Assembly (NCBI GenBank): GCA_963808165.1
Contig: CAWEET010000016.1
Coordinates: 124,001 to 188,000 of the forward strand
Reading direction: 5' to 3'
DNA length: 64,000 nucleotides
Origin: Thiosocius sp963808165
GTDB taxonomy: Bacteria; Pseudomonadota; Gammaproteobacteria; Chromatiales; Chromatiaceae
This document shows positions 35,321 to 43,282 of the stretch, piece by piece. Each line of letters starts with the position of its first letter. Position 1 is the first letter of the stretch. The notes under the pieces are model-generated. The model ran no database searches and was not told the origin of the DNA. It saw only the letters and a list, made by a program, of their open reading frames with translations. A program made the position numbers and the translations under genes.

Positions 35321-35578
35321 TCAGCCGAGTGGTGACTGGCCGGGGGCGGGTGCGGGTGGCGGCAACCAGCGTGGTGAGAAATCCGCGGCGCAATGGCAGC
35401 GCCCTCCAGGTCCGAAACGCTTCGCGCGCTGGTCCTCGCAGGCCTTGAGCGAATCGAACGGCCCGATGATGTCGCGCGGATGCTCCGGCGTGGAGCCGGG
35501 CGGGTGGATGTGACAGCTGACACCGCCGGCGCCGAGTGCTGCGTGACCAAACAGCATGCCCAGCAGCAGGCCGCGCAC
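35321..35578 (-). CDS. Small secreted Cys/His-containing protein
   Basis: 85 residues from GTG 35578, seven bases after the DUF3299 gene stop, so probably translated with it. Signal-like start (VRGLLLGMLFGHAALGAGG), then CHIHPPGSTP, LKACEDQRAKRFG and RCHCAADFS before a proline-rich tail. Three of the four cysteines lie near histidines, which could bind metal or heme-like cofactors, but no family is recognised and no CxxCH heme motif exists. ATG 35557 is an alternative start. Confidence 0.55.
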   Translation of the reverse strand: MRGLLLGMLFGHAALGAGGVSCHIHPPGSTPEHPRDIIGPFDSLKACEDQRAKRFGPGGRCHCAADFSPRWLPPPAPAPGQSPLG

Positions 35579-35585
35579 CGGCCGT

Positions 35586-36254
35586 CTACTCGTAGGGCTC
35601 GATCTGCGATGCATACAGGGTGTAACCGGCCTCGGCGATGTCGTTCTCGATGCGTTTGACACTCATGGTGCCGCTGACCCACACGACGTCGAACAGCCCC
35701 GGCGCGGTGCCCTTGCCGGCTTCCGCAATCACGTACACGGTCTGATTGGCCGGTGGTGGGGGGACATGAACACAGGCTCCGTAGTAAGGCACGAGCAGGA
35801 ATCCCGTGGTCTCCTCGGCGTCGCCCTCGACCGGGACCACGAAGCCGGGCAGCTTCACCGAGGCGCCGTCCAGGTCCTCACGCACCGGTGCCTCGTCCCA
35901 TAGCGCCCTCAGCTTGGCCATGACCTCCTCGGCACGTGGATCGTCGTCCGAGAGGTCGTCGATGTTCAACTCGCCCATCAGCTTGTCCGGCTGGTAGTCG
36001 GCGGGTATCAGTGCGTCCCACTCGAGTTCTGAGGCCGCCGCGTCTGCAGGCGCTGGCCCGTCGTCCCGACTGCTGCCGGTGCCTGCACTGTGCTGGGCTG
36101 CCGGGCTGAGTAGATCGCCGACAACCGCAGGCGCGCTGCCGCCCGGGGGCTGTGCATCCTCGCCGGTCTGCGGAGTGTTCTCCGAGCAGCCAGTCGCCAG
36201 GAGTGCGACGGTGAGCGATAGGATGACTGATAATGATGCGAGACTTCTGATCAT
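35586..36254 (-). CDS. DUF3299 lipoprotein
   Basis: 222 residues from ATG 36254 with AAGG upstream. Lipobox LALLATGC-like segment (VALLATGC) at about residue 20, a disordered acidic and proline-rich linker of about 60 residues, then the DUF3299 domain: WDALIPADYQP, VREDLDGASVKLPGFVVPVE, FLLVPYYGACVHVPPPPANQ (the family's most conserved block) and VWVSGTMSV. DUF3299 proteins are exported, predicted beta-barrel-like and often next to ABC/FtsX or copper-related genes; function is unproven. It pairs here with a small Cys-rich protein and is divergent from feoAB. Confidence 0.88.
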   Translation of the reverse strand: MIRSLASLSVILSLTVALLATGCSENTPQTGEDAQPPGGSAPAVVGDLLSPAAQHSAGTGSSRDDGPAPADAAASELEWDALIPADYQPDKLMGELNIDDLSDDDPRAEEVMAKLRALWDEAPVREDLDGASVKLPGFVVPVEGDAEETTGFLLVPYYGACVHVPPPPANQTVYVIAEAGKGTAPGLFDVVWVSGTMSVKRIENDIAEAGYTLYASQIEPYE

Positions 36255-36493
36255 TTGGTGACCTTGCTGTTGGACTGCGCCCGGATTGACGGTCCTCGGC
36301 GGGCCATACTCCGACCGCTTACCCGAACCGGCCCGCAGGGTACCGCAAGTGGAGGGCGTTGGCAGCAGATTCGGCATGCCGCGCGTGCCCGCAGAGCGGA
36401 CCCGCAGGCAAAAGCGGGGTCGAGCGTAAAGTTGGACACAACATGCGATTCAGGTTTTGCTAATATTTGTCCTCGGTGTAATCTATTGCTATC

Positions 36494-36512
36494 GCAAACA
36501 CTTCTCATTAAA
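36494..36512. promoter_or_regulatory. Candidate Fur box upstream of feoA
   Basis: GCAAACACTTCTCATTAAA matches 13 of 19 positions of the gammaproteobacterial Fur consensus (GCAAATGATTCTCATTTGC), with the right half nearly perfect. It lies 12 bases before the feoA start, in the AT-richest part of the gap. Fur or Fnr control of feo operons is common. Confidence 0.45.
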
Positions 36513-36524
36513 ACAGGTTTCACG

Positions 36525-36758
36525 TTGTCCCAGGTAATCCCTTTCGATGATTTGGTGGTCGGCCAGCGGATCCGCCTGGTCAAGGTGGACGGCGGCCAGC
36601 GGCTGCAGCGCCGGCTGCTGGCGCTGGGCCTGAGCGTCGGCGGTGAGGCCGAGTTGGTGCAGCGGCGGCCGGGTGGTGTCGTGTTGGCTCGCGGGGCGAA
36701 CCGTGTGGCGCTCGGCGAGGGTGTCATGCACAAGCTCTACGCCGAGGTGCTGGATTAG
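36525..36758 (+). CDS. feoA: Ferrous iron transport protein FeoA
   Basis: 77 residues with the SH3-like FeoA fold: IPFDDLVVGQRIRLVKVDGG, LQRRLLALGLSVGGEAELVQR (the classic RLL.LGL..G.E... run) and VALGEGVMHKLYAEVLD. It is a cytosolic partner that modulates the FeoB G-domain. TTG 36525 is chosen because upstream frame sequence is not homologous and an AGG site is at suitable spacing. feoB starts 441 bases later instead of immediately. The intervening DNA contains a small mobile element whose target duplication includes this stop codon. Confidence 0.92.
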   Translation: MSQVIPFDDLVVGQRIRLVKVDGGQRLQRRLLALGLSVGGEAELVQRRPGGVVLARGANRVALGEGVMHKLYAEVLD

Positions 36759-36934
36759 GGCCAATGGCACTGACTTAGGCGGATTCCGGTCGTCTCTGGA
36801 AAAAACGTCGGCGGCATGGACGCCGCCGTCGAGCCTCCAGGGACGCACTCACCGCGTCTTGCGCAAGGAATAATCGGAATCCGCAGGCCAACTTGTAGCT
36901 TGCGCTCCCAAGTCAGTGCCATTCGGATTAGGGC
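36752..36934. mobile_element. MITE-like element with 10-bp target duplication
   Basis: A 163-bp core (36762-36924) has ends AATGGCACTGACTT and AAGTCAGTGCCATT, a perfect 14-bp inverted repeat one base inside each end. Inside lies a second perfect pair, GCGGATTCCG (36779-36788) and CGGAATCCGC (36875-36884), and a central hairpin CGGCGGC/GCCGCCG. It is flanked on both sides by the direct repeat GGATTAGGGC (36752-36761 and 36925-36934), a textbook target-site duplication. The left copy contains the feoA stop codon. No transposase is encoded, so it would be moved in trans. Duplication length fits IS4-like transposases, but the family is inference. Confidence 0.85.
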
Positions 36935-36974
36935 TGGTTTACACGATGCGGATATTCATCGACGGCGGTCATTG

Positions 36975-37055
36975 TTTCACAGGGCAGGGCGCACTGAGCG
37001 CCTTGTCCCTGGCGTGCATCAGCGAAAGTGCAACGCGGTCATGGGGGACAATGGC
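36975..37055. repeat. Dispersed repeat, copy B
   Basis: It matches 29616-29696 (60 of the first 70 aligned bases). It sits between the mobile element and feoB. Together with the element it explains why feoA and feoB are separated by 441 bases. Confidence 0.7.
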
Positions 37056-37199
37056 CGCGTCCCTTCGGGTTGGCTCTGCAAGGAGGCCATTCGGCGTTGC
37101 GCATCGTTCATTCGGCGCCACCACGCTTCGCGCTGCGCGCCTTGCCAGGCCTCATGGGAGAGCCAACGCTGGGCATCCGCATCGGGTTGAAAGGCCCTG

Positions 37200-39527
37200 A
37201 TGAGCACCGTCCGGCCGCCGCAGCAGGGTGAGAGGACGCGCGGGCTGACGATCGCTATCGCCGGCAATCCCAACTGTGGAAAATCTGCGCTGTTCAATGC
37301 GCTGACCGGAATCCGGCAGAAGACCGGCAACTGGCCCGGCGTAACCGTGGAGCGCAAAGAGGGGCGCAGCCGGGTCGATGGCCGCGACGTGACGGTAGTC
37401 GACCTGCCCGGCATCTACTCTTTCGACGCCGCATCTTTGGATGAGCGGGTCACCCGCGATTACCTGCTGTCGCGCGACGCCGATCTGGTCATCAATGTGG
37501 TCGATGCCAGCAACCTCGAACGCAATCTCTATTTCACCGTTCAGCTGCTCGAGATGGGCGTGCCGCTGGTCATAGCGCTGAATATGATGGATGTTGCGCG
37601 CAAGCGAGGTGTCGCCGTGGATGCCGAGGCACTTGCCGCGCGGCTCGGCTGCCCGGTGGTACCGATCGTCGCGACGACCCAGGAAGGCATGAGCGAGTTG
37701 AAGGCGCGCACGCTGTCGGTCGCCGACAACCGGCAGACATCGGGTTTTCCGCTGGCCCTCGACGAGGCGGTGGAGCAGGCCCTGCTGCGCCTCGAGCCGC
37801 TGCTCGACGATTCGCCGGAGGTCAATCGGCGTTGGCTGGCACTCAAGCTCCTGGAGGGTGACGGTGAGGGCGCGCCCACGGCGCAGACTGAGGCCGCAGT
37901 GGCCGAGGTACGACAATGGGTGAGCGAGCGCTTCGGCAAGGACCTGGGTCTGGCGATAGCCGATAGCCGCTACACTCATGCGCACGCCCTGGCACGCGAG
38001 GTGACACGCGAGTCGGGGACGCATAAACGCACATTCAGCGACCGCATCGATGGTCTGGTGCTGGGGCGCTGGAGCGGGGTTCCGATCTTCCTCGCTGTGA
38101 TGTACCTGATGTTTCTGTTCACCATCAATGTCGGCGGCGCCTTCATCGACCTGTTCGACGGCGTCGCCGGTGCGCTGTTCGTCGACGGCTTGGGTGAACT
38201 TATCAGCGCCGCGGGCGGGCCGGCCTGGCTGCGTGTGCTGCTCGCCGACGGTGCCGGTGCCGGGCTCCAGGTGGTTGCCACCTTCATCCCGATTATCGCC
38301 GCTCTTTACCTTTTTCTATCCGTGCTCGAGGACTCCGGTTATATGGCGCGCGCGGCCTTCGTGATGGATCGTTCGATGCGCGCGATCGGGCTGCCGGGCA
38401 AGGCATTCGTCCCGCTGATCGTCGGCTTTGGCTGCAACGTGCCGGCGATCATGGCCACCCGTACACTGGAGAACGAGCGTGAGCGCAAGCTGACCATCCT
38501 GATGAACCCGTTCATGTCGTGTGGTGCTCGCCTGCCGGTGTATGCGCTGTTCGCGGCGGCGTTTTTTCCGACCTCCGGCCAGAACGTGGTATTCGCGCTC
38601 TATCTCACCGGCATAGCCGTCGCCATCCTGACCGGTCTGGCGATGAAGAAGTCGCTGTTGCCCGGCACCAGCAGTGGCTTCATGATGGAACTGCCGCCGT
38701 ATCATCTCCCGACCCTGCGCGGTGTGCTGTTGCGTGCCTGGGACCGGGTCCGCCTGTTCGTCAAGGAGGCCGGGCAGGTCATCGTCGTCATGGTCATAGC
38801 GCTGAACCTGCTCAGCTCCATCGGCACGGACGGTTCTTTCGGCAACGAAGACAGCGAGCACTCGGTGCTCAGCGAGACGGCGCGCCTGGTGACCCCAGCA
38901 TTCGCCCCCTTGGGTTTGCGCGAGGACAACTGGCCGGCGGTGGTCGGCATCTTTTCCGGGATCCTGGCGAAGGAGGTCGTGGTTGGCACGCTGGACAATC
39001 TTTACAGCCGTGTCGGCCAGGCTGCGTCCGCAGGGGCGGCGACGCCGTTCGATCTGATGGAGCGGCTGCGTGCGGCACTGGCCACTGTGCCGGCCAACCT
39101 GGCGGAAATCTCCCGGGCCTTGCTGGATCCGCTGGGCTTCGGCAGTGTGACTCAAACGGAGGCCGCGTCTCAGGGGGTCGATAACGCCGTGTTCGGCGCT
39201 ATGCATGCACGCTTCGACGGCCAGGTGGGGGCGTTCGCCTACCTGCTGTTCGTGCTGCTGTATTCTCCCTGCGTGGCCACGATCGGTGTGATCCGCCGTG
39301 AGGCGGGTGCGGCCTGGGCGACTTTCGTCGTCGCCTGGACCACCGGCGTGGCGTATTTCACAGCGACCGTCTATTACCAGGCTGCTACCTATTCCGAGCA
39401 CCCCGCCAGCTCGGTCGCCTGGATCGTGCTGCTGACCGCGATCCTGGGCCTCTCGATATTCGGATTGCGGTTCTGGGCCCGGCGTGGCGGGCGCCAGTCG
39501 GAACAACTGGGCTGGGCCGAGCGTTGA
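37200..39527 (+). CDS. feoB: Ferrous iron transporter FeoB
   Basis: 775-residue inner-membrane Fe(II) transporter. The N-terminal GTPase domain shows G1 GNPNCGKSALFNALTG, the G2 threonine region NWPGVTVERKEG, G3 DLPGIYSF and G4 NMMD. A GDI-like helical domain follows. The membrane core has GFGCNVPAIMATRTLENERERKLTILMNPFMSCGARLPVYALF, the conserved Gate motif with the transport cysteine, and a second, YSPCVATIGVIRREAG, near the C-terminus. It is complete and of usual length. ATG 37200 starts just before the G-domain. feoC overlaps its stop by four bases. Confidence 0.97.
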   Translation: MSTVRPPQQGERTRGLTIAIAGNPNCGKSALFNALTGIRQKTGNWPGVTVERKEGRSRVDGRDVTVVDLPGIYSFDAASLDERVTRDYLLSRDADLVINVVDASNLERNLYFTVQLLEMGVPLVIALNMMDVARKRGVAVDAEALAARLGCPVVPIVATTQEGMSELKARTLSVADNRQTSGFPLALDEAVEQALLRLEPLLDDSPEVNRRWLALKLLEGDGEGAPTAQTEAAVAEVRQWVSERFGKDLGLAIADSRYTHAHALAREVTRESGTHKRTFSDRIDGLVLGRWSGVPIFLAVMYLMFLFTINVGGAFIDLFDGVAGALFVDGLGELISAAGGPAWLRVLLADGAGAGLQVVATFIPIIAALYLFLSVLEDSGYMARAAFVMDRSMRAIGLPGKAFVPLIVGFGCNVPAIMATRTLENERERKLTILMNPFMSCGARLPVYALFAAAFFPTSGQNVVFALYLTGIAVAILTGLAMKKSLLPGTSSGFMMELPPYHLPTLRGVLLRAWDRVRLFVKEAGQVIVVMVIALNLLSSIGTDGSFGNEDSEHSVLSETARLVTPAFAPLGLREDNWPAVVGIFSGILAKEVVVGTLDNLYSRVGQAASAGAATPFDLMERLRAALATVPANLAEISRALLDPLGFGSVTQTEAASQGVDNAVFGAMHARFDGQVGAFAYLLFVLLYSPCVATIGVIRREAGAAWATFVVAWTTGVAYFTATVYYQAATYSEHPASSVAWIVLLTAILGLSIFGLRFWARRGGRQSEQLGWAER

Positions 39528-39793
39528 TCTTGGGTCGTGTCCTGGATTTTCTCGCGAAACACCGCGTCGCCAGTCCGGCCGAGATCGCTGTTGCACTAGA
39601 TTCAACGCCCGGCGCGGTGCGAAGCATGCTGGAAACACTGCAACGCCGTGGGCTGGTGCATGCGGTCAGGACCAGCGCCGACTGCGGTACGCGTTGCCGG
39701 CAGTGCGCGGCACCCGACGTCGAGCTCTATGCTTACGGCCCGGACGGTTCGCAAGGGGCTGCCGCTGGGCCATGCGGCTCGCCGCTACGCTGA
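39524..39793 (+). CDS. feoC: FeoC-like winged-helix protein with Cys cluster
   Basis: 89 residues from TTG 39524, overlapping the feoB stop (TTGA). The first 55 residues form a winged helix (LDFLAKHRVASPAEIAVALDSTPGAVRSMLETLQRRGLVHAV). A cysteine cluster (CGTRCRQC, spacing C-x3-C-x2-C) follows, the place where FeoC proteins of enterobacteria carry an iron-sulfur or redox cluster. FeoC stabilises FeoB and may sense iron or oxygen. The C-terminal 30 residues are Gly/Pro-rich. Position and architecture support the name; sequence similarity by eye is modest. Confidence 0.8.
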   Translation: MILGRVLDFLAKHRVASPAEIAVALDSTPGAVRSMLETLQRRGLVHAVRTSADCGTRCRQCAAPDVELYAYGPDGSQGAAAGPCGSPLR

Positions 39794-39804
39794 GCTGGCG
39801 TGCC

Positions 39805-41925
39805 TCACCCGCCCGCACCGAGCACGCTTCGTGGTGGTGGTCGCAATGGCACCGCCTCCCGCCCGAATTGTCGGCTCAATCTGGAGTGATCGGACGACAG
39901 GGTGTCGCGCAGCAGATTGACCCCCTGCGCGTCGAACAACAGTCGACCATAACTGCCGTAGTGGGTGAGCTTGCGCGCCAGGGTCTCTATCAGCGGCGCT
40001 GTCGGTGCGCCGATGAACCCGGTGCTGACACCCTGCGAATCACTTGCAACCAGCACCACGCCGGCCGCGTCGGCCGGGTAGCCTGTCCCGGCGATCGTCA
40101 CCTCGCGAGCATCGAGGGACTGATCGTCGCGCGTGAACGCGCTCCGCGCCTGGCCCAGCAAGGCGTTGTCCCAGCCGAGCAGGAAGCGATCGGCATCCGG
40201 CGGCAGCCGTGCGGCGGAAGTGTCGTCGATGATCTTCAACCCCGGGTAGCGGCGCTGCCAGCTTGCGGCCAGCGCGGACCAGGCCTCGCGCAGGTCGTCG
40301 GCGGCCGCGGTCGGCATTACCAGCCAAGCGTTTGGGCTGCCGAACAGGCGGTTGAGGGCGGGCGGTTGTTCGGTTGGATCCAGATATCGCAGCAGGTCGT
40401 ACTCGGGGTCGACGTCGACGCGCAGCGGACGCTTGTCGAACCGGTATTCGAGCAGCGTCCGGCGCTCGGAAATTGGGGCTAGTATGCGCCGTGCATGATC
40501 CTCGCCCTCGAGTGTGATCAGCACCGGCAGATCAAACAGGAAGGGTTCCGATTGTTCCTGGTCGATAGTCAGGTGCAACTGCCAGCCCCCGTCCAGTTCG
40601 CTCACATCGCTCTCGACCAATCGGATGCCTGGAGCGCCGGCACGTTCCAGCCAGGGCGCGAAACGCGCGGCGACCGTATCGTCGGCCGCCGCGATCGTTC
40701 GGATCGTCTCGGCAAAGCCGACGCGCGTGTGGCGGTGGGTTTGCCAGAGTCGCCGCAGTCCAGTCACGAAGCCCTCGTCGCCGAGGGCGTCGCGCAGCAT
40801 ATGGAACAGCATCATCGACTTGCTGTATCCGATAGACTGGGTGGCATCGTTGTGTCGGCTCACGAAGTCCTGCAGCGGCAGGTCTTCGCCCTGGGCGGCG
40901 AAGTTGCTGTAACGCTGCAGGGCCTTCAGCCGATACTGATCGCCCTTGCCCTGACGTTCCTGCATCCAATGATCGGCCAGGTAGGCCGTGAGTCCCTCGC
41001 TCCAGTTGCCCTTGGCGTAGTCGACCCAAACGCCGTTGCCCCACCAGTTGTGCAATATTTCATGCGGCAGGGAGGTATAGGGGATAAATGGCAGGCGCAG
41101 CACACGTGATCCCAGCAGGGTAAACGACGGCATCCCAAAACCGGTTTGCCAGTGATTCTCTACCACTGCGAACTTGGAATAGGGATAGCTGCCGATCAGG
41201 TGACTGTAGTGGTCGACGTAGCCACCGATCAGCCCCAGGTATTGCTCGGCCAGCGCCGGGTCATCCTGCAGCAGGTATACGGAAAGGTCGATATTGCCGT
41301 GCCTCCGGGCATGCCGGGTGAATCGACCGGCTATGAGATAGAGATCATCGTGCCTTGCCCGGCTTGTCCAGGTCACCGCCCCGAGATCCTCGCCGCGTCG
41401 GCCGATGCTGACGGACTGCCAGCCCTCTGGTAGCTTCACGCGCATGCTGACCGTATCGAGGTCGACGTCGAACAGGGGATACCAGGCCGAGGAGCCGTCC
41501 AGGTAAACGCCTTGACTGGAGACGATGCCCTGGGGCATGTCGCCCAGACGGCGATCCTGAGAAAACATCGGTTTGCCGTGGTAATGCAACTTGAGCGTTT
41601 CGGCCGGAGTCTGCAAAGTGACACGGTAGGCGGAACGAAGGCCGTCGGCTGAGGTGGTGAGCCGCTGCAGCTGCCCAACCTCGGCACGCACTGCGAAGCC
41701 GCTGTTGAGTACAAACTCGAACTGGGTCGATTTGCGATCGATTCGCACCGTGTCGTCGACCTGAATCTCGCCGGATTCGGGATCGACGACGACCGCCATT
41801 TCGTGCGCCAGGCCGGCGTTCGATGCACACAGAGGTGAACAGATGAAACTGAGGCAAAGGACAAGCAGCGTCGCTGCGCGGGCGGTGCGCGGTCTGGCTA
41901 CCGTGCTGACGGCGGGTATGTGCAT
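39805..41925 (-). CDS. Secreted M1-family metallopeptidase-like protein
   Basis: 706 residues. A signal peptide (ATLLVLCLSFICSPLCASNAG) is followed by an N-terminal beta domain and a gluzincin domain with zinc site HEILHNWWGNGVWVD and the downstream glutamate in GNWSEGLTAYLADH, plus the transition-state tyrosine region SIGYSKSMMLFHMLRD. The usual GAMEN exopeptidase motif is not present (FGMPSFTLL is at that place), so it may not be a standard aminopeptidase. The C-terminal 170 residues are a separate alpha/beta part. The only start that keeps the signal peptide is ATG 41925, which overlaps the divergent ChaN-like gene by 83 bases. Confidence 0.85.
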   Translation of the reverse strand: MHIPAVSTVARPRTARAATLLVLCLSFICSPLCASNAGLAHEMAVVVDPESGEIQVDDTVRIDRKSTQFEFVLNSGFAVRAEVGQLQRLTTSADGLRSAYRVTLQTPAETLKLHYHGKPMFSQDRRLGDMPQGIVSSQGVYLDGSSAWYPLFDVDLDTVSMRVKLPEGWQSVSIGRRGEDLGAVTWTSRARHDDLYLIAGRFTRHARRHGNIDLSVYLLQDDPALAEQYLGLIGGYVDHYSHLIGSYPYSKFAVVENHWQTGFGMPSFTLLGSRVLRLPFIPYTSLPHEILHNWWGNGVWVDYAKGNWSEGLTAYLADHWMQERQGKGDQYRLKALQRYSNFAAQGEDLPLQDFVSRHNDATQSIGYSKSMMLFHMLRDALGDEGFVTGLRRLWQTHRHTRVGFAETIRTIAAADDTVAARFAPWLERAGAPGIRLVESDVSELDGGWQLHLTIDQEQSEPFLFDLPVLITLEGEDHARRILAPISERRTLLEYRFDKRPLRVDVDPEYDLLRYLDPTEQPPALNRLFGSPNAWLVMPTAAADDLREAWSALAASWQRRYPGLKIIDDTSAARLPPDADRFLLGWDNALLGQARSAFTRDDQSLDAREVTIAGTGYPADAAGVVLVASDSQGVSTGFIGAPTAPLIETLARKLTHYGSYGRLLFDAQGVNLLRDTLSSDHSRLSRQFGREAVPLRPPPRSVLGAGG

Positions 41926-43027
41926 GGTGTCGATTGCTCCGGCGGATCAGGGTGTGGCTGTTCTGAACCCGATTGTTGTCGAATCCGCGAAATCTGCAAC
42001 CCTGCCGGAGTTGATGGGGAGGCTGAGCGCCGAGCGCCTGCTCTATGTCGGCGAGACGCACACCGCCTTTTCCGACCACCTCCTCCAGCTCGAGGTGTTA
42101 CGTGGCATGGCGCAACGACCAGCGGGCCTGGCGGTTGGCGTGGAATGGTTCCAGAAGCGTTTTCAGCCGGTCATTGACGACTACCTCGCGGGCAGGATCG
42201 ACGAGGCGGAGATGCTGCGCGGTACCGAGTATTTCGGGCGCTGGAGCTTCGACTACCGCCTGTATCGCCCGATCATCCAGTTTGCGAAAGAAAAGGGCAT
42301 ACCGATCATCGCGCTGAATGCCTCCAGGGAACTTACCGGCGAGATTCGGCGTGTGGGCATCCAAGGGGTGGGAGAGGAACTGCGCGGAGAGTTGCCGGAT
42401 AGCTACGATTTCGAAGACCGGTCGTACGAAGCCACCTTGCGAGAGATGTTTGCCAGCCACCCGTCGGGCGATGGGGTTTTCGAACGATTCCTTGAGGTGC
42501 AGCTGACCTGGGACGAGACTATGGCGCAGGCCGTCGCTGACTACCTGACGGCCAACCCCGCTGGTCGCATGCTGGTACTCGCCGGCCGCGGTCACATCGC
42601 GGGACGCAGTGGCATCCCCAACCGGGTAACGCGGCGCACCGGCATTCAGGGCGCGACCATCGCTACCTTCAGTCCCTCGGGTGAACTCTTCAACGCTGCC
42701 GACTACCTGGTGCTGGCCAGTGACCGGTCGCTGCCGCCGGCCGGCCTGATGCGGGTGATGCTCGACGAGCGCGACGGCGGCATCTACATTCGAGGCTTTT
42801 CCGGCGGCAGCCCGGCCGAGCAGGCCGGGGCGAAGGAAGGAGACCGGATCACCAGCATCAACGGCGGCGCGATCGAGCATTTCGCCGACGTCAAGATCGC
42901 GATGATCGATCAGCGTCCGGGCAACGAGGTTGAACTGGGGCTGCAACGCAAAGGGCTGTTTGGCAAGCAGCGTGACGTCTCTATGAAGTTTCAGCTCGCC
43001 GGGCAGTCGGCGTCCCCGCATCACTGA
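41843..43027 (+). CDS. ChaN-like protein with C-terminal PDZ domain
   Basis: 394 residues. ATG 41843 has GAGGTG five bases upstream. Signal-like N-terminus (RGLATVLTAGMCMVSIAPA), then the ChaN/DUF399 domain: LLYVGETHTAFSDHLLQLEVLR, GVEWFQKRFQPVIDDYL, QLTWDETMAQAVADYL and VLAGRGHIA, with the His residues that bind heme in ChaN-type iron-regulated lipoproteins. Residues from about 305 on are a PDZ domain (GIYIRGFSGGSPAEQAGAKEGDRITSINGG). The fusion suggests the domain recognises a protein C-terminus in the periplasm. It is next to a metallopeptidase and the feo locus, so an iron/heme link is plausible. Confidence 0.88.
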   Translation: MKLRQRTSSVAARAVRGLATVLTAGMCMVSIAPADQGVAVLNPIVVESAKSATLPELMGRLSAERLLYVGETHTAFSDHLLQLEVLRGMAQRPAGLAVGVEWFQKRFQPVIDDYLAGRIDEAEMLRGTEYFGRWSFDYRLYRPIIQFAKEKGIPIIALNASRELTGEIRRVGIQGVGEELRGELPDSYDFEDRSYEATLREMFASHPSGDGVFERFLEVQLTWDETMAQAVADYLTANPAGRMLVLAGRGHIAGRSGIPNRVTRRTGIQGATIATFSPSGELFNAADYLVLASDRSLPPAGLMRVMLDERDGGIYIRGFSGGSPAEQAGAKEGDRITSINGGAIEHFADVKIAMIDQRPGNEVELGLQRKGLFGKQRDVSMKFQLAGQSASPHH

Positions 43028-43282
43028 CCAGCTTCCGTTCGGCACGCGGCAACGGCGGGTCGCTGATAAATGGCCCTCGAGCACTGCCGCTGCCGATCAT
43101 GGGTCAAGCAGCGAAACCTGATCGGTCTGCCGCTGTCGAGTTGCCTATCCGCGTGACCCGATGCCGCGCGGCCTGCGCGACGAATCGCTTCGGGCGATTC
43201 GTGCGCTCCACGGGGTCCGGCTGTACCCGTCCGGTACGGTCATCCTGATGTCGGGTACGACATGCAGCTTGCCTGGCGACTA

